DNA of 6,026 nucleotides from Myxococcaceae bacterium (GTDB lineage Bacteria; Myxococcota; Myxococcia; Myxococcales; Myxococcaceae), in assembly GCA_018262385.1 (NCBI GenBank), contig JAGSPQ010000250.1, positions 1-6,026 of the forward strand, read 5' to 3'. Shown one piece after another: positions 1-5,310 of this stretch. The notes beneath the pieces were generated by a model. It was not told the DNA's origin and did not search any database. It was given only the letters and a program-made list of their open reading frames with translations. Both the position numbers and the translations under genes were made by a program. How positions within the stretch are numbered: position 1 is the first letter of the stretch; the number at the start of each line of letters is the position of its first letter.

Positions 1-1
1 C

Positions 2-964
2 GCGGCCAGCTTCTGGCTCTCGCTCTTCGTGCTCCCGCTGCTGGTCACCGCCCACTCGACCCTCGGCTTCATCTTTGGCCTCCAGGGCGGCCGGCCCGGC
101 TGGTTCAGCGCGCTCCAGGCACCGAGCTTCGTGGTGATGGCGGGCGTCTCCGGAATCGGAGTGCTGATCGTGATTGCCGCGGTGATCCGCAGGGTGCTGC
201 ACCTGGAGGACATGATCGGCGTGAATGCCTTCCGCTGGCTGGGCGGCTTTCTCTGGGTGCTGATCGTGGCGTTGCTCTACTTCATCATCGCCGACGAGCT
301 CACCGCCTCTTACGCCGCCAGTGGCAAAGAGCGGGACTTCGCCCACGCGCTCGTCTCGGGCCCCTACGCCAATCTCTTCTTCCTCGAGATCGGCTCGCTG
401 GTGACCGCGCTGGCGATCCTGTTCTTCCAGTTCGCGGTGAAGAAGACGGTGATCGGCTGGACGGTGGCGGCCGGGTTGATCGTCAACATCGCCGCGGTGC
501 TCAAGCGCTACCTGCTGGTGGTTCCGTCCCAGACCCACGGGATGTTGCTGCCGCACCCCAACGGCCACTACGTGCCGTCGGCGGTCGAGTGGGGGCTGCT
601 GCTGGGGGTGATCTGCGTCGCCACCTTGCTGTTCAGCGTCTTCATGTGGTGCTTCCCGATCGTCCCGCTCGAGGCCCACGCCGACAACCACCATCCGCTG
701 GCCCCCGACAAGCGCCGGCTGGGGTTGACCTTCGTCGCGATGGGGGTGGGCGCGTGCATCGCGGTGGTCGGGTTCGTGATCTCGAGCCGCTACGGCGTGG
801 TGCACTACCGGGATCCGATCATTCCCTACAGCCCGGTGCTGTTCATCACCGGGGTGATGCTGATCTTTGGTTCCGCCGCGCTCTATGAAGTCCTTCCCCC
901 CCGGCGGTCACGGCCGGCTCCCGCTCCCACCCCCGATGCCGAAGGGCCCGCGCCGACTGTCTAG
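2..964 (+). CDS. NrfD/PsrC-family integral membrane subunit, quinone-interacting (5'-partial)
   Basis: This is the C-terminal 320 residues of a polytopic membrane protein. The frame is open to the window edge, so the true start lies upstream; the GTG at 29 is an internal Val. About eight hydrophobic segments are visible, the first cut by the edge and the last running SPVLFITGVMLIFGSAALYE. Family-like stretches are HSTLGFIFGLQGGRPGW near the start, KRYLLVVPS in the middle, and a Y-x-P-S-x-x-E-W entry into the next helix followed by a FPIVPL exit. These resemble NrfD, PsrC, HybB, QrcD and ActC proteins, which oxidise or reduce menaquinol in the membrane and pass electrons to iron-sulphur or haem partners. 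The tail after the last helix is rich in Pro and Ala. The stop codon is 10 bp before a multihaem cytochrome, which fits a shared operon and a shared redox complex. The exact subfamily cannot be settled from the fragment. Confidence 0.88.
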   Translation, partial: AASFWLSLFVLPLLVTAHSTLGFIFGLQGGRPGWFSALQAPSFVVMAGVSGIGVLIVIAAVIRRVLHLEDMIGVNAFRWLGGFLWVLIVALLYFIIADELTASYAASGKERDFAHALVSGPYANLFFLEIGSLVTALAILFFQFAVKKTVIGWTVAAGLIVNIAAVLKRYLLVVPSQTHGMLLPHPNGHYVPSAVEWGLLLGVICVATLLFSVFMWCFPIVPLEAHADNHHPLAPDKRRLGLTFVAMGVGACIAVVGFVISSRYGVVHYRDPIIPYSPVLFITGVMLIFGSAALYEVLPPRRSRPAPAPTPDAEGPAPTV

Positions 965-967
965 GGA
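963..967 (+). promoter_or_regulatory. Shine-Dalgarno for the cytochrome gene
   Basis: AGGGA overlaps the TAG stop of the NrfD-like gene and sits 7 nt before the ATG at 975. It supports ATG 975, rather than the GTG at 867 in the same frame, as the cytochrome start, and suggests translational coupling. Confidence 0.6.
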
Positions 968-974
968 TCCCAAG

Positions 975-2624
975 ATGAACTCTTCGACCGACAGATTGCT
1001 TCTCTGGCCGATGCTGGCCGCCTTTGCCGCGGCCGGGTGCGGCGTGGTGCGGCCCACCGACCACGAAAAAGTCTGCCCGTCGTACGAGGCCGTCATCCGG
1101 CCGGTCCTTCAGACGAACTGCGCCAACTGTCACAGCGGGGCGAACGCGGGCGGCGGCTACGTGATCGGCGAGCACGCCTCGACCGTCTCGCGCAGCGACG
1201 ACGGGACGCCGCGGGTGGCGCCGGGAGTTGTGAGCTCGCCGTTCCTCGAGGCGGCGCGAGGCAAGCTGCCGGGCCACCCGGCGATTTCGGCCGACGACCT
1301 CGCGTTGCTCGACAACTGGGTGGTGGCCTGCCGGGCCGCGCCGCGCCCGCACGACTACCACCCGATCGGCTGGGCGACTTCGACCGACCCGCTGCAGTTC
1401 CACGGCGGCGCGGTGCGCGATGCGGGCTACGACTTCGCCGAGTGCAAGAGCTGCCACGGCGAGGATCTGCGCGGCGGCAAGTCGGGCTTCGACTGCAACA
1501 GCTGCCACCAGGGCGAGAACGGGCCGCTGGCCTGTGACACCTGCCACGGCGACAAGACCTCGCCCGCGCCTCCGAAGAACCTCAGCGGAGTGCGGCTCAC
1601 CACCGCGCTGGGCGTCGGCGCGCACCGCTCGCACGTCGAAGACGGAAAGCTCCACCGGGCCTTCGGCTGCGGCACCTGCCACAACGACATCAAGAAGGTC
1701 GACGACGAAGGCCACTACCGCCGCGCCGGGAAGTTCTTCCCCGGGCCGGCCACAGTGCGCCTGCCCTCGACCGATGGCGGCACTGCCAGGTGGGATCGCA
1801 CCACCGCCACCTGCACCAACGTCGCCTGTCACGCGCCGAACAAGAGCGACACCGCCCCGACGAAGTTCGACCCGGTGTGGACCTCGGTCGGCAAGGACGA
1901 GCTGAAGTGCGGCGGCTGCCACGGCTTCCCGCCCTCGACCCACGCCGACAACCGGTGCGAGGTCTGCCACGCCCCCGGCTATGCGGGCGGCGGCGTCGAC
2001 CTCGCCCTCCACCTCAACGGCAAGGTCGACCTGCGCGGCGGGGGCGAGCAGTGTGACGCCTGCCACTCCGGCCCCGGGACCACCCCCTTCGTCGATCTCA
2101 AGGGCCGCACCGCGGACGCGGGGGTCCAGTCGGTCGGCGCGCACGACGCCCACCTGCGGGCCAACAAGCTGCGAGGGCCGCTGGCCTGCGACGCCTGCCA
2201 CCTGGTGCCGCTGAAGGTCGACTCGCCCGGTCACATCGACGACGCGGCGCCGCCGGCGACGGTGTTCCCGCCCGGCCTCGGGGGCCTCGCCTCCGCCCAG
2301 GGGGCGACGCCGGTCTACAACGCCGCCAACGCCACCTGCGGCAGCGTCTACTGCCACGGCGGCGGAGTGTTCCCGTTCGTCGACACCGCGCCGGGCCTGC
2401 TGCGCACCCCGAAGTGGACGGGTGGGCCCGAGCAGGCGGCCTGCGGAACCTGCCACGGCCTGCCGCCGATCGACGGCAGCCTGGGCCACACCGCGGCGCA
2501 GACCCAGCCCTGCACCCAGTGCCACGGCGGCACCGTCAGCGCCGACGGAGGGATTGTCTTCACCTCCACTGCCGACGGCGGCCGGACCACCAAGCACATG
2601 GACGGGAAGGTCACCGGCCAGTAG
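975..2624 (+). CDS. Multihaem c-type cytochrome lipoprotein, 11 CxxCH plus 2 CxxxxCH
   Basis: The 549-residue protein starts at ATG 975, where a lipoprotein signal appears: Arg7, a hydrophobic run, then lipobox AAGC with Cys22. It is therefore probably exported and lipid-anchored. CxxCH motifs begin at residues 49, 157, 174, 187, 232, 312, 328, 360, 405, 490 and 513. CxxxxCH motifs begin at 280 and 455. Residues about 34-120 form a separate single-haem domain ending in [16 protein letters not shown], a pattern seen in small class I-like cytochromes. The rest holds two diverged copies of one unit (about 209-332 and 384-517), each with GAH, CxxCH, a VD..GH stretch, CxxxxCH, CHGxPP and a final CxxCH. 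The paired CxxxxCH...CxxCH module matches the Geobacter domain family TIGR01904. It lies 10 bp after an NrfD-like gene, so it probably accepts electrons from that quinone module. Whether the CxxxxCH sites bind haem is not shown by sequence. Confidence 0.93.
   Translation: MNSSTDRLLLWPMLAAFAAAGCGVVRPTDHEKVCPSYEAVIRPVLQTNCANCHSGANAGGGYVIGEHASTVSRSDDGTPRVAPGVVSSPFLEAARGKLPGHPAISADDLALLDNWVVACRAAPRPHDYHPIGWATSTDPLQFHGGAVRDAGYDFAECKSCHGEDLRGGKSGFDCNSCHQGENGPLACDTCHGDKTSPAPPKNLSGVRLTTALGVGAHRSHVEDGKLHRAFGCGTCHNDIKKVDDEGHYRRAGKFFPGPATVRLPSTDGGTARWDRTTATCTNVACHAPNKSDTAPTKFDPVWTSVGKDELKCGGCHGFPPSTHADNRCEVCHAPGYAGGGVDLALHLNGKVDLRGGGEQCDACHSGPGTTPFVDLKGRTADAGVQSVGAHDAHLRANKLRGPLACDACHLVPLKVDSPGHIDDAAPPATVFPPGLGGLASAQGATPVYNAANATCGSVYCHGGGVFPFVDTAPGLLRTPKWTGGPEQAACGTCHGLPPIDGSLGHTAAQTQPCTQCHGGTVSADGGIVFTSTADGGRTTKHMDGKVTGQ
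1602..2525 (+). repeat. Internal duplication of the haem-binding unit in the cytochrome
   Basis: Two diverged protein-level repeats lie at residues about 209-332 and 384-517. Matching landmarks in order are GVGAHRSH / [15 protein letters not shown] / LACDACH, KVDDEGH / [16 protein letters not shown] / [19 protein letters not shown] / [10 protein letters not shown] and CEVCH / CTQCH. Each copy thus brings three CxxCH and one CxxxxCH in the same order. An extra CxxCH at residue 360 lies between the copies. Confidence 0.8.
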
Positions 2625-3606
2625 GCGGCGCGTCGAACCGCGCCTCTTCCAGCTCGTGCAGCTTGCGGTAGAGGTTGCGCTCGCTGATGCCGAGGATCCG
2701 CGCCGTGATCGCCCGGTGGCCCCCGCAGGCGGCGAGCACCCGCTGCAGGTGCCGCCGCTCGACCTCGGCGAGGGTCGCCAGCCGCTCCCCGCTCTGTTCC
2801 GCCGGCCTGGGCGGCGCGGTCAGCTCGGGGCCGAGGTCCGCGACGTCGATGGTCTCGCCCTCGGCGACGATCGAGGCCCGCTCGATCACGTGGCGCAGTT
2901 GGCGGATGTTCCCCGGCCAGGCGTAGCCGCGCAGCACCGCCATCGCCTCCGCGGTCACCCGCTGGCGGGCGCCCCGCCGGGCGTTGGCCTGCTGGAGAAA
3001 GTGCTCGACGAAGCCAGGCAGCTCGTCGGCCCGTTCGCGCAGCGGCCGCAGGTCGATCTGCATGGTGTTGAGGCGAAAGTAGAGGTCCTCGCGGAAGGAG
3101 CCTTTGGCGATCAGCGCCTCGAGGTTGCGGTGGGTGGCGGCGATCAGCCGCAGGTCGACGTGAATCTCGCGTGCCGAGCCCAGCCGCCGGAAGGCCGAGC
3201 TCTCGAGCACCCGCAGCAGCCCCGCCTGCACCGCCGGGCTGACGTCGGCGATCTCGTCGAGGAACACCGTGCCTCCGCTGGCGACCTCGAACAGGCCGTG
3301 GGAGGTGCGGGTCGCTCCGGTGAAGGCGCCCTGCTCGTGGCCGAACAGCTCGCTCTGCAGCAGGCTCTCTTGCAGCGCCCCGCAGTCGATCACCACGAAC
3401 GGGTGGTGGGCGCGCGGGCTGAGCCGGTGGATGCGGGCGGCGACCACTTCTTTGCCGGTGCCGGTCTCGCCGGTCAGCAGCACCGTGCAGTCACTGGCCG
3501 CCACCCGGCAGATCAGCCGCTGCTGGGCCTCGCAGCGCGGGCCCGACCCGATGAACTCCGGCGGGGGGCTGGGGCGCAGCCCCGGGGGCGAGCGGGGAGG
3601 AATCAC
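2611..3606 (-). CDS. Sigma-54-dependent transcriptional activator, AAA+ plus Fis-type HTH, no sensor domain
   Basis: The 331-residue protein is a bacterial enhancer-binding protein that would use ATP hydrolysis to open sigma-54 RNA polymerase promoters. Visible motifs are Walker A GETGTGKE (46-53), the sigma-54 contact loop GAFTGA (93-98), Walker B GGTVFLDE (111-118), sensor I region AATHRN (156-161), arginine-finger region FREDLYFRL (171-179), sensor II region WPGNIRQLR (230-238) and a Fis-type HTH at about 285-318. Only about 20 residues precede the AAA+ domain, so there is no receiver, GAF or PAS domain. An in-frame TGA directly abuts the GTG start, ruling out an N-terminal extension. This is the PspF layout (about 325 residues), where a partner protein supplies control; homology to PspF itself is not claimed. 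It follows a small membrane protein gene by 42 bp, and its 3' end overlaps the convergent cytochrome gene by 14 bp. Likely targets are the promoters at 4742-4849 (inference). Confidence 0.95.
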   Translation of the reverse strand: MIPPRSPPGLRPSPPPEFIGSGPRCEAQQRLICRVAASDCTVLLTGETGTGKEVVAARIHRLSPRAHHPFVVIDCGALQESLLQSELFGHEQGAFTGATRTSHGLFEVASGGTVFLDEIADVSPAVQAGLLRVLESSAFRRLGSAREIHVDLRLIAATHRNLEALIAKGSFREDLYFRLNTMQIDLRPLRERADELPGFVEHFLQQANARRGARQRVTAEAMAVLRGYAWPGNIRQLRHVIERASIVAEGETIDVADLGPELTAPPRPAEQSGERLATLAEVERRHLQRVLAACGGHRAITARILGISERNLYRKLHELEEARFDAPPTGR

Positions 3607-3614
3607 TCACCGCA

Positions 3615-3621
3615 CCTCCTT
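3615..3621 (-). promoter_or_regulatory. Strong Shine-Dalgarno fixing the GTG start of the sigma-54 activator
   Basis: On the minus strand, AAGGAGG lies 8 nt before the GTG at 3606. The codon just before that GTG is an in-frame TGA, so the short, sensor-less form is the real product. Confidence 0.85.
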
Positions 3622-3648
3622 CTTCGCCCCAAATATAGCGGCGCGAGC

Positions 3649-3864
3649 TCAGGAGCGATGGGCCGTGGTCTTGACCAGCGCCGGGAGCCGCCGGCGTCCA
3701 GGCGAGGGCGCGCCCCGCGCCGGCGGGCGGGACAGTCGGGTTGCGAGCTGGAGCCGCCGGGCCGCGCGCTCCCGCGCTTCGTTGAGCTCCGCGCTCTGCC
3801 GCAGCAAGCCGCCCACCATCACCAGGGTGGTGAGCAAGAAGATGAAGACGAGTGCCAGTTCCAT
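3649..3864 (-). CDS. Small single-span membrane protein with a basic tail, unknown function
   Basis: The gene encodes 71 residues from an ATG at 3864 that has a near-ideal Shine-Dalgarno. Residues 2-22 (ELALVFIFLLTTLVMVGGLL) form one hydrophobic span. It is followed by a charged stretch, RQSAELNEARERAARRLQLA, likely helical or coiled-coil, and then a Pro/Arg-rich tail ending in TTAHRS. The large positive charge after the span predicts a cytoplasmic tail. I do not recognise the family. It sits 42 bp upstream of the sigma-54 activator on the same strand and probably shares its transcript. The layout (short N-terminal span, then a charged helix, about 70 residues) resembles PspB, which helps control PspF in enterobacteria, but this is a likeness of architecture only. 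It could instead be an unrelated respiratory or stress-linked small protein. Confidence 0.7.
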   Translation of the reverse strand: MELALVFIFLLTTLVMVGGLLRQSAELNEARERAARRLQLATRLSRPPARGAPSPGRRRLPALVKTTAHRS

Positions 3865-3869
3865 AGGGG

Positions 3870-3877
3870 CCTCCTTT
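3870..3877 (-). promoter_or_regulatory. Strong Shine-Dalgarno for the small membrane protein
   Basis: On the minus strand, AAAGGAGG lies 5 nt before the ATG at 3864. This is the main evidence that the small gene is real and starts here rather than 31 codons earlier in the same frame. Confidence 0.8.
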
Positions 3878-3900
3878 CTCCGGACGCCCGTTGGGCTGGT

Positions 3901-3914
3901 GCATCGTGCAGTCC
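3901..3914 (-). promoter_or_regulatory. Possible sigma-54-type promoter upstream of the small membrane protein and activator
   Basis: The minus strand reads GG (3914-3913), ten bases, then GC (3902-3901), followed by A. The -12 half is ATGCA rather than TTGCA and the -24 half is weak. Start of transcription would fall near 3889, just ahead of the Shine-Dalgarno. The GG-N10-GC spacing alone is common by chance in GC-rich DNA, so this is a weak call. Confidence 0.22.
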
Positions 3915-3966
3915 GCGGCGGGCCTGAGAAATCCCGCCCGGTTGCGGCCTGGGTCACGGGAGAAGA

Positions 3967-3983
3967 CCTGACGAGATGTCAGG
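3967..3983 (-). terminator. Stem-loop after the hemerythrin gene, candidate terminator
   Basis: CCTGAC and GTCAGG form a perfect 6-bp stem around a 5-nt loop, starting 9 nt after the hemerythrin stop on the minus strand. It is followed by TCTTCTCCC, only a weak T-rich tract. It would separate the di-iron operon from the small membrane protein and activator genes downstream. The stem is short, so termination may be partial. Confidence 0.4.
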
Positions 3984-3992
3984 CGTGGCGCG

Positions 3993-4454
3993 TCAGCGAA
4001 GCGGCGCAGGCCCGGGGTGCCGGGGCAACGCGTTCGGGTGAATGAAGTCGTACTCCTCGCCCGCCATGTCGATGCGCAGCGAGATCCCGAACTGCTTCAT
4101 CCGCACCGCCCAATCGTTGGCGGAGGTTTCGGTGTCGAGGGCCGCGAGCTCGGCGACCTCGAGCCGTTGGGCCGCGTGCTCGAGCAGCAGCTGCTCCAGT
4201 CGCACCGGCCCCCAGGCCTCGCAGCCCGACAGCAGCGGCGTCAGCAGCGCCTCCTCGTGATCGAGGTGACCGAGGAAGAAGACCAGCATGGCGTGGAACC
4301 GCTGGCGCGCTTCGACGAAGCCCTGGCCGTGGCCGGCGGCGGCCTGGGCGAGGCAGGCATCGATCTGGTCGAGCTGACGGCGCAGCTCATCGTGCTCGTC
4401 CAGCACCGTGCGACGGACCTCGAGGTCCTCGCTGGGGTCGTCGGCCGGGCTCAC
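3993..4454 (-). CDS. Hemerythrin (HHE) domain protein
   Basis: The 153-residue protein has no signal peptide or membrane span and should be a cytoplasmic four-helix bundle. The HHE pattern is visible as two halves: His21 (DEHDEL) with His63-x-x-x-Glu67 (GHLDHEE), then His93 (LLEHAAQRL) with Asp129-x-x-x-Glu133 (DMAGEE). Asp129 stands where His is usual, a ligand change that could alter the di-iron site. Family members bind oxygen, nitric oxide or iron, or act as sensors; which applies here cannot be read from the sequence. The GTG start overlaps the stop of the upstream ferritin-like gene by 4 bp, so the two are probably translationally coupled. A purine-rich AGGGAG lies 11 nt before the start, slightly far. 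Residues after about 140 are Pro-rich and likely disordered. Confidence 0.85.
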   Translation of the reverse strand: MSPADDPSEDLEVRRTVLDEHDELRRQLDQIDACLAQAAAGHGQGFVEARQRFHAMLVFFLGHLDHEEALLTPLLSGCEAWGPVRLEQLLLEHAAQRLEVAELAALDTETSANDWAVRMKQFGISLRIDMAGEEYDFIHPNALPRHPGPAPLR

Positions 4455-4711
4455 CCGGGGGTTTGCTCCCTGTCGTGGCCGCGGCGGCGGCGCGGCTCGG
4501 GAAGCGCGGCCATCTCGGCCAGCACGAGCTGCCGGTGCTCGACTTCTTCGTCGACCAGCTCGGCGAACAGCCGGCCGACGTCGGGGTTGCGCACCCGGAC
4601 CAGGACCCGGTCGAAGAAGTCCTTCGCCCGCTCCTCGGCCTTCAGCGCCTCGCCGAGCGCCTCACGCAGGGTCAGATTCTCGAAGTCGATGCCTGGGGTC
4701 GTGGTGGTCAC
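4451..4711 (-). CDS. Two-helix ferritin-like/rubrerythrin-like di-iron protein
   Basis: The 86-residue protein starts at the GTG at 4711, chosen because AAGGA sits 5 nt before it; the residues encoded farther upstream in this frame do not resemble the domain and overlap the promoter. Helix 1 carries E26-x-x-A29-x-x-F32-F33, like the ExxAxxFY of rubrerythrins. Helix 2 carries E55-E56-x-x-H59 (LVDEEVEHRQL), the ferritin/rubrerythrin ExxH iron site. This is one helix pair, half of a normal four-helix ferritin-like bundle, so a dimer would be needed to complete a di-iron centre. Encapsulated ferritins (about 95-100 residues) work that way, but the rest of the sequence is not clearly theirs and no encapsulin gene is in the window. 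The C-terminal 15 residues are charged and Arg-rich (PEPRRRRGHDREQTPG). It is the first gene of an operon with a hemerythrin and lies behind a sigma-54-like promoter. Confidence 0.8.
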   Translation of the reverse strand: MTTTTPGIDFENLTLREALGEALKAEERAKDFFDRVLVRVRNPDVGRLFAELVDEEVEHRQLVLAEMAALPEPRRRRGHDREQTPG

Positions 4712-4716
4712 TGGCG

Positions 4717-4721
4717 TCCTT
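4717..4721 (-). promoter_or_regulatory. Shine-Dalgarno for the ferritin-like gene
   Basis: On the minus strand, AAGGA is 5 nt before the GTG at 4711. It places the start well downstream of the predicted transcription start near 4739. Confidence 0.6.
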
Positions 4722-4750
4722 GGAGGTGGGTCGCGCAGCGCCAACCGGCT

Positions 4751-4764
4751 GCAATTCATGCACC
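4751..4764 (-). promoter_or_regulatory. Sigma-54-like (-24/-12) promoter for the ferritin-like/hemerythrin operon
   Basis: The minus strand reads GG (4764-4763), TGCATGAATT, then GC (4752-4751) and A. This gives the exact GG-N10-GC spacing and a perfect TTGCA -12 element; the -24 element, CGGTGC, is a partial match to TGGCAC. Transcription would start near 4739, about 28 nt before the GTG start, leaving room for the Shine-Dalgarno. Requires a sigma-54 activator; one is encoded at 2611-3606. Confidence 0.6.
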
Positions 4765-4800
4765 GTGGGCCGCTCCAGACGGGTCGGACCCCCGCTGGGA

Positions 4801-4816
4801 TGCACCGCTTGCACCG
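4801..4816 (+). promoter_or_regulatory. Tandem TGCACCG repeats in the promoter gap, possible activator or repressor site
   Basis: TGCACCG occurs at 4801-4807 and 4810-4816, nine bases apart, so the site also reads TGCA-N5-TGCA. The same TGCA-N5-TGC pattern is in both promoter arms. Here the preceding bases are GA rather than GG, so it lacks a proper -24 element and may be a protein-binding site rather than a third promoter. Confidence 0.35.
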
Positions 4817-4826
4817 CCCCAAGACG

Positions 4827-4840
4827 GGTGCACGAATTGC
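4827..4840 (+). promoter_or_regulatory. Sigma-54-like (-24/-12) promoter for the CBS-domain gene
   Basis: The plus strand reads GG (4827-4828), TGCACGAATT, then GC (4839-4840), followed by G. The -12 element is TTGCG and the -24 element is GGGTGC, a partial match to TGGCAC. Transcription would start near 4852, about 45 nt before the TTG start of the CBS gene. It is the mirror copy of the minus-strand site. Confidence 0.55.
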
Positions 4841-4885
4841 GTCCGGTTGAAGGTACGCTGCGGTTTTCCCTACCCGCCTCTTGCC

Positions 4886-4889
4886 GGAG
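4886..4889 (+). promoter_or_regulatory. Shine-Dalgarno fixing the TTG start of the CBS gene
   Basis: GGAG lies 7 nt before TTG 4897. The next in-frame start, ATG 4915, is 25 nt away and would cut into the first CBS domain, so TTG is the likely start. Confidence 0.65.
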
Positions 4890-4896
4890 TGACCCT

Positions 4897-5301
4897 TTGC
4901 TCGTCCGTGACTGCATGACGTCGAAGCCGATCACCATCTTCCTCACCGAGACGCTCAATGGCGCCCGGGAGCTGATGGCGATGAAGCGGATCCGCCACCT
5001 GCCGGTCATCGACGCGACGGGGAAGTTGATTGCGCTGGTGACCGATCGCGACCTGCGCCGCGCCGCCCCTTCTCCCCTGTTCCCCGACCCGAACAACGAC
5101 TCGAAGATGGACCAGCTGACGGTAGAGAAGATCATGGTCCGGGCGCCCTGCACCATCGGCCCGGAGCAGCGGCTGCAGGATGCGCTTCGGCTGATGATCG
5201 ACAAGAAGTACGGCGCGCTCCCGGTGCTCGAGAAGGGGAAGCTGGTCGGGATCATCACCCCGATCGACGTGATGCGGGCGTGGGTGAACCGCCAGCCGTA
5301 G
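4897..5301 (+). CDS. Two-CBS-domain protein, probable adenylate-binding regulator
   Basis: The 134-residue protein consists only of a pair of CBS domains. From the TTG start it opens LVRDCMTSKPITI, the usual first strand of a CBS domain. CBS1 covers about residues 1-57 with RHLPVID and ALVTDRDLRRA. CBS2 covers about 74-130 with VEKIMVRAP, ALPVLEKGKLVGII and TPIDVMRAW. The TDRD and TPID segments are where family members contact the ribose-phosphate of AMP, ADP, ATP or related ligands. Such stand-alone CBS pairs usually dimerise into a disc and act as energy or nucleotide sensors on other proteins; the partner is not known here. The gene is divergent from the ferritin-like/hemerythrin operon and shares its mirror-image sigma-54-like promoter region. 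It is a cytoplasmic protein, with no span or signal peptide. Its stop is 9 bp from that of the convergent TPR gene. Confidence 0.92.
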   Translation: MLVRDCMTSKPITIFLTETLNGARELMAMKRIRHLPVIDATGKLIALVTDRDLRRAAPSPLFPDPNNDSKMDQLTVEKIMVRAPCTIGPEQRLQDALRLMIDKKYGALPVLEKGKLVGIITPIDVMRAWVNRQP

Positions 5302-5310
5302 TCCCTTCCT

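Larger units (their letters stand above)
4742..4849. repeat. Inverted repeat, 23-bp arms with 62-bp spacer, between divergent genes
   Basis: The left arm is 4742-4764 and the right arm 4827-4849. Reverse-complementing one onto the other gives 20 matches in 23. The shared core reads GGTGCAYGAATTGCRN followed by CCGGTTG. The arms sit at nearly the same distance from the two divergent coding starts (about 31 and 47 bp) and each contains a sigma-54-like promoter. Confidence 0.9.

Noticed and set aside
867..974. Cytochrome start at GTG 867 within the NrfD gene
   Set aside because: It would place a Pro/Arg-rich stretch before the lipoprotein signal and destroy it; ATG 975 has a Shine-Dalgarno and a proper signal peptide.
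846..2597. Long minus-strand open frame (583 codons) opposite the cytochrome
   Set aside because: It is a low-complexity Ala/Val/Gly/Arg translation antisense to a gene with 13 clear haem motifs, a known effect of GC-rich codon use. No recognisable domain or start signal.
3632..3637. TATATT on the minus strand as a -10 box for the activator gene
   Set aside because: It is the only AT-rich spot nearby, but no -35 match is found at 16-18 bp and the gene probably shares the upstream transcript. An internal promoter is possible but unsupported.
2422..3927. Long plus-strand open frame (501 codons) opposite the sigma-54 activator
   Set aside because: Antisense to a textbook AAA+ gene; its translation is Arg/Ala/Pro-rich with no motif.
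4712..4822. N-terminal extension of the ferritin-like protein with two CxxC-like cysteine pairs (CKRC, CMNC)
   Set aside because: The cysteines looked like a zinc or rubredoxin-type knuckle, but this stretch is the inverted-repeat promoter region, and a Shine-Dalgarno marks GTG 4711 as the start.
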